The notes under the pieces were generated by a model that was not told the DNA's origin, made no database searches, and worked only from the letters and a program-made list of their open reading frames with translations. The position numbers and the translations under genes are program-made. Positions 1 through 3,692 of a DNA stretch of 5,405 nucleotides are shown here, in pieces. Source of the stretch: an uncultured Peptoniphilus sp. (lineage in GTDB: Bacteria > Bacillota > Clostridia > Tissierellales > Peptoniphilaceae); NCBI GenBank assembly GCA_902488455.1, contig CABTWG010000063.1:1-5405 (forward strand), in the 5' to 3' direction. The number at the start of each line of letters is the position of its first letter. Position 1 is the first letter of the stretch.

Positions 1-784
1 CAAAGAAGACCAAGTAGACGACCCAGAACTAATCGAACTAGTAGAAATGGAAATAAGAGACCTACTAAGTGAATATGACTTTGACGGAGACAACACACCA
101 ATCGTAGTAGGATCAGCACTAAAAGCCCTAGAAGAACCAGACGGAGAATGGGGAGACAAAATCCTAAAACTAATGGAAGAAGTAGACGCATACATTCCAC
201 AACCAGAAAGAGACACAGACAAACCATTCCTAATGCCAGTAGAAGACATCTTCTCAATCACAGGAAGAGGAACAGTAGCAACAGGAAGAGTAGAAAGAGG
301 AACAGTAAAAGTAGGGGACAACGTAGAAATCGTAGGACTAACAGAAGAAAGAAGAAACGTAGTAGTAACCGGAGTAGAAATGTTCAAAAAACTACTAGAC
401 CAAGCGCAAGCAGGAGATAACATCGGAGCACTACTAAGAGGAGTGCAAAGAAACGAAATCGAAAGAGGCCAAGTACTAGCAGCACCAGGAACAATCCACC
501 CACACAAAAGCTTCGAAGCAGAAGTATACGTACTAACCAAAGAAGAAGGTGGAAGACACACCCCATTCTTCAACGGCTACAGACCACAATTTTACTTCAG
601 AACCACAGACGTAACAGGCGACATCCAACTACCAGAAGCAGTAGAAATGGTAATGCCAGGAGACAACGCAACATTCAAAGTAGAACTAATAACACCAATC
701 GCAATGGACGAAGGACTAAGATTTGCAATCCGTGAAGGTGGAAGAACAGTAGCATCAGGAGTAGTATCAAAACTTCTTGACTAA
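1..784 (+). CDS. tuf: Elongation factor Tu, C-terminal two thirds (5'-truncated by window edge)
   Basis: EF-Tu is the GTPase that delivers aminoacyl-tRNA to the ribosomal A site in the cytoplasm. The frame is open from the left edge: base 1 is the last base of a cut codon, and the next codons read KEDQVDDPELIELVEMEIRD, so the edge falls inside the NKxD guanine-recognition motif. About 135 N-terminal residues (P-loop, switch I and II) lie outside. The visible 260 residues contain the G5-like SAL motif (SALKALE), then domain 2 (starting near PQPERDTDKPF, with ITGRGTVATGRVERG) and domain 3 (GGRHTPFFNGYRPQFYFRT, ending VASGVVSKLLD), with no gap or frameshift. The ATG at base 47 is internal, not the start. 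Codons are almost all A-ending in four-fold boxes, as expected of a highly expressed gene here. Two terminators follow directly, so it is the last gene of its transcript. Identification is near certain. Confidence 0.98.
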   Translation, partial: KEDQVDDPELIELVEMEIRDLLSEYDFDGDNTPIVVGSALKALEEPDGEWGDKILKLMEEVDAYIPQPERDTDKPFLMPVEDIFSITGRGTVATGRVERGTVKVGDNVEIVGLTEERRNVVVTGVEMFKKLLDQAQAGDNIGALLRGVQRNEIERGQVLAAPGTIHPHKSFEAEVYVLTKEEGGRHTPFFNGYRPQFYFRTTDVTGDIQLPEAVEMVMPGDNATFKVELITPIAMDEGLRFAIREGGRTVASGVVSKLLD

Positions 785-795
785 CTTAAAAATTT

Positions 796-822
796 AAAGC
801 TGGATTAAGTTCCAGCTTTTTT
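796..822 (+). terminator. Rho-independent terminator of tuf
   Basis: A 9-bp perfect stem (AAAGCTGGA pairing with TCCAGCTTT) closes a 6-base loop and runs into a T tract, starting 11 bases after the tuf stop codon. Position and form make it the primary terminator of the tuf transcript. Confidence 0.9.
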
Positions 823-847
823 AATGCGAAAATTTAAAAGAACAAAG

Positions 848-881
848 AAAATCTGCTGATAGAAACACCAGCAGATTTTTT
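848..881 (+). terminator. Second, tandem Rho-independent terminator behind tuf
   Basis: An 11-bp perfect stem (AAAATCTGCTG with CAGCAGATTTT) around a 10-base loop ends in six or more T residues. No gene lies between it and the first terminator, so it is most simply a back-up stop that insulates the downstream promoter from the highly transcribed tuf gene. The A-rich 5' arm would also give a short U tract on the other strand, but no minus-strand gene ends here. Confidence 0.85.
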
Positions 882-975
882 GTAGAAACTAAATTTGTAG
901 AATAAAAACAAAAACACATAAAAAACGTTAAAATATCATAAATATTTGAAAAAAGAAATAAAAACCTCAAAACTC

Positions 976-984
976 TGATATAAT
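976..984 (+). promoter_or_regulatory. Extended -10 promoter for the small ORF / ncRNA transcript
   Basis: TG-A-TATAAT is a perfect sigma-A -10 hexamer with the TGN extension, in a spacer whose upstream 60 bases are only about 13% GC. No good -35 lies 16-18 bases upstream (a TTGAAA at 946-951 is about 27 bases away, too far), which is tolerated by extended -10 promoters. Transcription would begin near base 991 and run into the small ORF and the structured block. The stretch 885-975 shows nothing else that I can support. Confidence 0.65.
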
Positions 985-1054
985 AAAATTAAGTTAATAG
1001 CAGTAATTTTGGGACCGAGAATACATTAACAAGTAAAAAGAACGAAGGGAGAAA

Positions 1055-1267
1055 ATGATTAAGACAGGAAAAGCAAGCAGAGCAATTTTCATGCTAGTAA
1101 TATTTATAATGACATTATTAATAGGTTTTGTGGTTATGAGGATCTCCATCAGGTGGGGTCATTTGGGAGGACTTGACCTACAGAGGTTAGACCCGTTCGA
1201 CTATGACGGCGTTGCCGTCTTCGCTCAGGGTGACTGTGTGGAGTGTTGGACCTGTATAAGACTTTAG
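1055..1267 (+). CDS. Possible small membrane peptide ORF running into a structured RNA block
   Basis: I do not recognise this 70-codon frame. An AAGGGAG ribosome-binding-like site lies at 1045-1051, rather close (3 bases) to the ATG, and a good extended -10 promoter is about 70 bases upstream. The first 28 residues look protein-like: a basic start (K3, K6, R9), then a hydrophobic segment at about residues 11-28 (IFMLVIFIMTLLIGFVVM), consistent with one N-in membrane helix. Their codons match the host style (ACA, GGA, AGA, CTA, GTA, ATA). From about base 1136 the codons change (TCC, AGG, CTG, TGG) and the predicted residues (RWGHLGGLDLQRLDPFDYDG...) fall on hairpin-forming, GC-richer DNA that I read as non-coding RNA. 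The frame may therefore be a short real peptide whose tail is RNA sequence, the broken front of a gene interrupted by the RNA element, or a chance frame in the RNA leader. Confidence 0.3.
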   Translation: MIKTGKASRAIFMLVIFIMTLLIGFVVMRISIRWGHLGGLDLQRLDPFDYDGVAVFAQGDCVECWTCIRL

Positions 1268-1484
1268 AATCAATTAAGTTTTCTGTGCAGAGCCTCTCGG
1301 CTGTGGAACCTAGAAGGTTCCGCTACGAGGATAAATATGATGAAACGGTTATTCCACGGCTTCGCCTGAGTGAAGAGAATTTAGTGTCGAGTTTGATGGA
1401 AGCTGATAGCTTCCGCTACAATGATAAATAGGAAGTAATTTATTTTACTCTTAACGGTTAATAGAGGCAGATGATCCATCTCAT
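1136..1484 (+). ncRNA. Structured non-coding RNA candidate (raiA-motif-like class possible, unverified)
   Basis: Composition jumps from 13-28% GC upstream to 54% at 1141-1260 and 47% over 1141-1440, and the block is full of hairpins. Seen directly: TGACCT-ACAG-AGGTTA (1174-1189), enclosed by GGGTC (1156-1160) and GACCC (1190-1194); GACGGC-GTT-GCCGTC (1205-1219); AGCC-TCTC-GGCT (1291-1302); GGAACCT-AGA-AGGTTCC (1305-1321); GGC-TTC-GCC in a CAC/GTG frame (near 1355-1372); and GGAAGCT-GAT-AGCTTCC (1398-1414). The ends can pair over long range (1136-1150 with 1470-1484, about 12 pairs with small bulges). A promoter lies upstream (976-984) and a terminator follows 12 bases after the block, which supports plus-strand transcription; the primary transcript may be about 530 bases. 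No protein family is recognisable. It lacks the CCA/T-arm end of tmRNA and the conserved cores of RNase P RNA that I know. The mix of unpaired conserved-looking stretches and short stems recalls the raiA-motif RNA of Bacillota, but the block appears longer than that class and lacks its usual neighbours; class assignment is only a guess. Confidence 0.65.
1305..1430 (+). repeat. Duplicated RNA module: 7-bp hairpin followed by GCTAC-RA-KGATAAATA
   Basis: Two copies, 93 bases apart. Copy 1 is the 1305-1321 hairpin followed by GCTACGAGGATAAATA (1322-1337). Copy 2 is the 1398-1414 hairpin followed by GCTACAATGATAAATA (1415-1430). The tails agree at 14 of 16 positions. The stems both begin GGAA and end TTCC, both have 7 pairs and 3-base loops, but their inner pairs differ in a compensated way (CCT/AGG against GCT/AGC). 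Conserved tail plus covarying stem is the mark of a duplicated RNA structural element, not of a protein repeat. Confidence 0.7.
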
Positions 1485-1495
1485 ATGTATCAAAA

Positions 1496-1524
1496 AAAGC
1501 GATTAAGTTTTCTTAGTCGCTTTT
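1496..1524. terminator. Bidirectional terminator between ncRNA and racemase gene
   Basis: AAAGCGATTAAG (1496-1507) pairs with CTTAGTCGCTTT (1512-1523) around a TTTT loop: 12 pairs, one of them a wobble. Read on the plus strand it ends in TTTT and would stop the ncRNA transcript. On the minus strand the seven A residues at 1492-1498 become a U tract, so it also stops the racemase transcript, whose stop codon (1523-1525) overlaps the stem. One hairpin thus serves two convergent transcripts. Confidence 0.85.
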
Positions 1525-2230
1525 AGTGTATTATTTTTTCGTATTTTAGTTCGTAGCCTGACCTCAATATACTTTCTCTTGTTAAGACTGATAGTGCGTC
1601 TACTGTTTCTGTTTCTACTTCTTCTTCTAAGTCCAAGGTTGAGAGTTCTGTACATGCGAGTATTGGTATTGAGCCTTGGTCTAGGTAGTGTTTGCAGATT
1701 TCGTTGAATCTTTTGGATTTTGTGTCATTGGTTGCTTTTACATGGTAGATTATTTCCATCAGTTCTTCTTCTATGTCATCGTCTACTTTTATATGCTCTA
1801 GTCCATATTTTTCTATATATTTTTCGTAGATTCCTGTTTGTAGTGTGCCTTTGGTTCCTAGGACTGTGACTTTTTGTCCGTGTTTTTTCGCTTCTTCTGT
1901 TGCTATCTCTATCATGTTTATTATTGGTATGTCTGTTAGTTTTTCTACGTCTTCTAAGAAGTTGTGGAATGTGTTGCATGAGACTGCGATGTTTTTTACA
2001 CCATAGTTTTCGAATGCTTCTATATCCGGTTTTACTACGTCTACTATTTCACTGTGGTCTCTATTTTCTAATATTACGCTCGTTCTATCTGGTATGGTTG
2101 CGTGGGAGAGTAGCATTATGTCTATGTGTTCGTTGTCGTTATTTGCTTCTGTGTTGTGGATGATTCTTTCGTAAAACACCATGCTTGCCAGTGGTCCCAT
2201 GCCTCCTAAAATTCCTAATTTTTTCTTCAT
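1523..2230 (-). CDS. Aspartate/glutamate racemase family protein
   Basis: This 235-residue cytoplasmic enzyme of the cofactor-independent Asp/Glu/hydantoin racemase superfamily is expected to interconvert L and D forms of aspartate or glutamate by two-base chemistry with a pair of cysteines. The N-terminus has the family signature LGILGGMGPLAS (residues 5-16). The first catalytic cysteine is C85 in AVSCNTFHN, and the second is C193 in ILACTELS; both are present, so the protein should be active. Length is normal for the YgeA/aspartate racemase branch. The start is fixed by AAGGAGA (2235-2241) four bases before the ATG. The gene follows the symporter by 42 bases on the same strand, with a hairpin in the gap, so it is probably made partly by read-through. 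The neighbouring acidic amino-acid transporter favours Asp or Glu as substrate. Which of the two cannot be told from sequence; the signature is closer to the aspartate racemase/YgeA group than to MurI. Confidence 0.9.
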   Translation of the reverse strand: MKKKLGILGGMGPLASMVFYERIIHNTEANNDNEHIDIMLLSHATIPDRTSVILENRDHSEIVDVVKPDIEAFENYGVKNIAVSCNTFHNFLEDVEKLTDIPIINMIEIATEEAKKHGQKVTVLGTKGTLQTGIYEKYIEKYGLEHIKVDDDIEEELMEIIYHVKATNDTKSKRFNEICKHYLDQGSIPILACTELSTLDLEEEVETETVDALSVLTRESILRSGYELKYEKIIH

Positions 2231-2242
2231 TTTATCTCCTTA

Positions 2243-2272
2243 AATAAAGAAAAGCCACTTATGTGGCTTTTT
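2243..2272 (-). terminator. Intergenic hairpin terminator between symporter and racemase
   Basis: AAAAGCCAC (2250-2258) pairs with GTGGCTTTT (2263-2271) around a 4-base loop. On the minus strand the stem begins right after the symporter TAG and is followed by TTTTCTTTATTT, an interrupted U tract. It lies inside the 42-base gap before the racemase ribosome binding site. The imperfect U tract suggests partial termination, which would make racemase mRNA less abundant than symporter mRNA. I see no separate promoter for the racemase in the gap. Confidence 0.75.
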
Positions 2273-3520
2273 CTATTTACTTAATTGTTTTCTTCTATAT
2301 ACTTCTTCGTCAAATTTTCCTTCTGATTTTGCAACTATTACTGAGCAGCTTATGTCTCCTAGTACGTTGATTGAGGTTCTTATCATGTCGAAGATTCTAT
2401 CGATTCCTGCTACTAGTGCGATTCCTTCTACTGGGATTCCTACTCCTTGTAGTACCATTGCTAGCATGATCATTCCTGCTCCTGGTACTCCTGCTGTTCC
2501 TACTGATGCTAGTACTGTGGTTAAGACTATGGTTAGTTGTTGTCCTAGACTCATGTCTAGTCCATATACTTTTGCGATAAATAGTGCGCAGACTCCTTGG
2601 TAGATTGCGGTTCCATCCATGTTGATGGTGGCTCCTAGTGGTAGTACGAAGGATGCGATTGGTTTTGATACTCCTAGTTCATTTTCACATGTGTCTAGTG
2701 AGATTGGTAATGTTCCTGCTGATGATGATGTGGTAAATGCTACTGCCCATGGTGAAAATGCCTTCTTGAAGAAGATGCCAACTGGTAGTTTTGCTAGTAA
2801 TGCTATGGATGATCCGTATACTAAGAATGCATGTAAGAAGCATCCTAGGTATACTATTCCTACTACTTTTATTAGTGGGAGTAGTACTTGTGGTCCGTTT
2901 GCTGCTACTACTGGTACTATTAGTCCGAACACACCGTATGGTGCAAGCTTCATGATTCCGTTTGTAATGTAGATCATTGCTTCTTGTAAGCCGTCAAAGA
3001 ATTTAAATACTGTTTCGCCTTTTTCACCTGCGTAGAGTAGTCCTCCTCCAAGTATAAGAGCAAATACGATTATTTGGAGCATTTGACCTTCTACTAGTGA
3101 TTTAAGTGGGTTAGATGGCACTATGTTTATTAGTGTGTCTATGAAACTTGGTGCTTCTTTGGCTTCAAACTCTAGCTGATCTGCAGGTAGTGTGAAGCCT
3201 GATGATACGTCTAGTAGGTTTGCGAGGATTAGTCCTATTACTATTGCGAATGCTGTGGTTAAAAAGAAATATACAAATGTCTTCATTCCGATCTTGCCTA
3301 TTTCTTTTGCATCTTTTAGATCTGCAACTCCTACTACTAATGATGCAAATACTAGTGGTACGATTACAAGCTTAATTAGGTTTAAAAATAGCGTTCCTAG
3401 TGGTTTTATAAATTTGTCTGCTACTTCAGGTTTACTTTGTAAGAATATACCTACGATGATTCCTGCTACGAGTCCTATTAAGATTTGAATAGGAAGTGAC
3501 AAACCCTTTTTTTCTTTCAT
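2273..3520 (-). CDS. Dicarboxylate/acidic amino-acid:cation symporter (DAACS family, GltP/GltT-like)
   Basis: This integral membrane protein of 415 residues takes up glutamate/aspartate (or C4-dicarboxylates) with Na+ or H+. The fold signs appear in order: N-terminal helices from about residue 8; helical hairpin 1 with the serine-rich TTSSSAGTLP (263-272); TM7 NMDGT (300-304), a cation-binding motif; hairpin 2 GVPGAGM (344-350); and TM8 DRIFDMIRTSINVLGD (374-389). By alignment to archaeal GltPh, D378 matches D394 (amino-group ligand), R381 matches R397 (side-chain carboxylate ligand), N385 matches N401 and D389 matches D405 (Na+ site). The arginine at R381 favours acidic substrates over neutral ones. 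R375 sits where GltPh has alanine, and the hairpin-1 arginine of GltPh is serine here (S265), the natural swap also found in EAAT proteins. The start is set by AAGGAGGT (3527-3534). The promoter is at 3547-3555, and the racemase gene follows downstream. Confidence 0.95.
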   Translation of the reverse strand: MKEKKGLSLPIQILIGLVAGIIVGIFLQSKPEVADKFIKPLGTLFLNLIKLVIVPLVFASLVVGVADLKDAKEIGKIGMKTFVYFFLTTAFAIVIGLILANLLDVSSGFTLPADQLEFEAKEAPSFIDTLINIVPSNPLKSLVEGQMLQIIVFALILGGGLLYAGEKGETVFKFFDGLQEAMIYITNGIMKLAPYGVFGLIVPVVAANGPQVLLPLIKVVGIVYLGCFLHAFLVYGSSIALLAKLPVGIFFKKAFSPWAVAFTTSSSAGTLPISLDTCENELGVSKPIASFVLPLGATINMDGTAIYQGVCALFIAKVYGLDMSLGQQLTIVLTTVLASVGTAGVPGAGMIMLAMVLQGVGIPVEGIALVAGIDRIFDMIRTSINVLGDISCSVIVAKSEGKFDEEVYRRKQLSK

Positions 3521-3546
3521 TTCATTACCTCCTTTTAGTTAACTAA

Positions 3547-3555
3547 ATTATATCA
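3547..3555 (-). promoter_or_regulatory. Extended -10 promoter of the symporter-racemase unit
   Basis: On the minus strand the sequence reads TGATATAAT: a perfect -10 with the TGN extension, identical to the element at 976-984. It lies 27 bases upstream of the symporter ATG, so transcription would begin near 3540 and give a very short leader ahead of AAGGAGGT. The -35 region is A/T-rich without a clear TTGACA. Confidence 0.6.
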
Positions 3556-3590
3556 CAGAATGTAAAAAGTTAAAATTAATTAATAAATTA

Positions 3591-3617
3591 ACGATTTACT
3601 TTAGTATCGTGAATCGT
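3591..3617. promoter_or_regulatory. Inverted repeat upstream of the symporter promoter, possible operator
   Basis: ACGATTTAC (3591-3599) and GTGAATCGT (3609-3617) are inverted copies with 8 of 9 positions matching and a 9-base spacer. The repeat stands about 36 bases upstream of the symporter -10 element, a position suited to an activator or repressor dimer. There is no T tract, so it is not a terminator. No regulator family can be named from it, and chance cannot be excluded in DNA this AT-rich. Confidence 0.3.
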
Positions 3618-3647
3618 TTGCATAAAAATTATTTGAAATTTTGCAAT

Positions 3648-3681
3648 AAAAAAGAGATAAGTACTTTTTGTACCTATCTCT
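3648..3681 (-). terminator. Rho-independent terminator of the nfnAB-like gene
   Basis: On the minus strand AGAGATAGGTAC pairs with GTACTTATCTCT around a 5-base A loop (12 pairs, one wobble) and runs into six T residues. It starts 11 bases after the stop codon of the Nfn-like gene. It separates that gene from the symporter unit, which has its own promoter. Confidence 0.92.
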
Positions 3682-3692
3682 AATTTAAATTT

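Noticed and set aside
384..566. Minus-strand open frame inside tuf
   Set aside because: It arises from the A-ending codon bias of tuf read in reverse; the low-complexity Leu/Val/Phe peptide has no independent support.
946..951. TTGAAA as the -35 box of the promoter at 976-984
   Set aside because: The spacing to TATAAT is about 27 bases, far above the usual 16-18, and no matching -10 lies at the right distance.
1305..1430. CRISPR-like or mobile-element repeats
   Set aside because: There are only two copies, with hairpin variation, no regular spacers, no target-site duplication and no transposase nearby; the pattern fits an RNA structural module.
1243..1431. 62-codon frame with a GTG start, overlapping the end of the 1055 frame, with repeated FRYEDK/FRYNDK
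   Set aside because: It has no ribosome binding site at useful spacing (GGAG touches the start codon), and its peptide repeats are fully explained by the duplicated RNA hairpin-tail module. GC-rich structured RNA gives open frames by chance.
1136..1524. tmRNA, RNase P RNA, 6S RNA, T-box or another familiar riboswitch
   Set aside because: There is no tRNA-like end with CCA or tag frame, no RNase P core sequences that I recognise, no single large bulged rod as in 6S, and no T-box AGGGTGGNACCGCG. It also stands before no plus-strand gene, so it is not a cis-acting leader for one.
1900..2163. Plus-strand open frame opposite the racemase gene
   Set aside because: It is a shadow of the racemase coding strand: leucine/cysteine-rich translation, no ribosome binding site, and a well-supported enzyme on the other strand.
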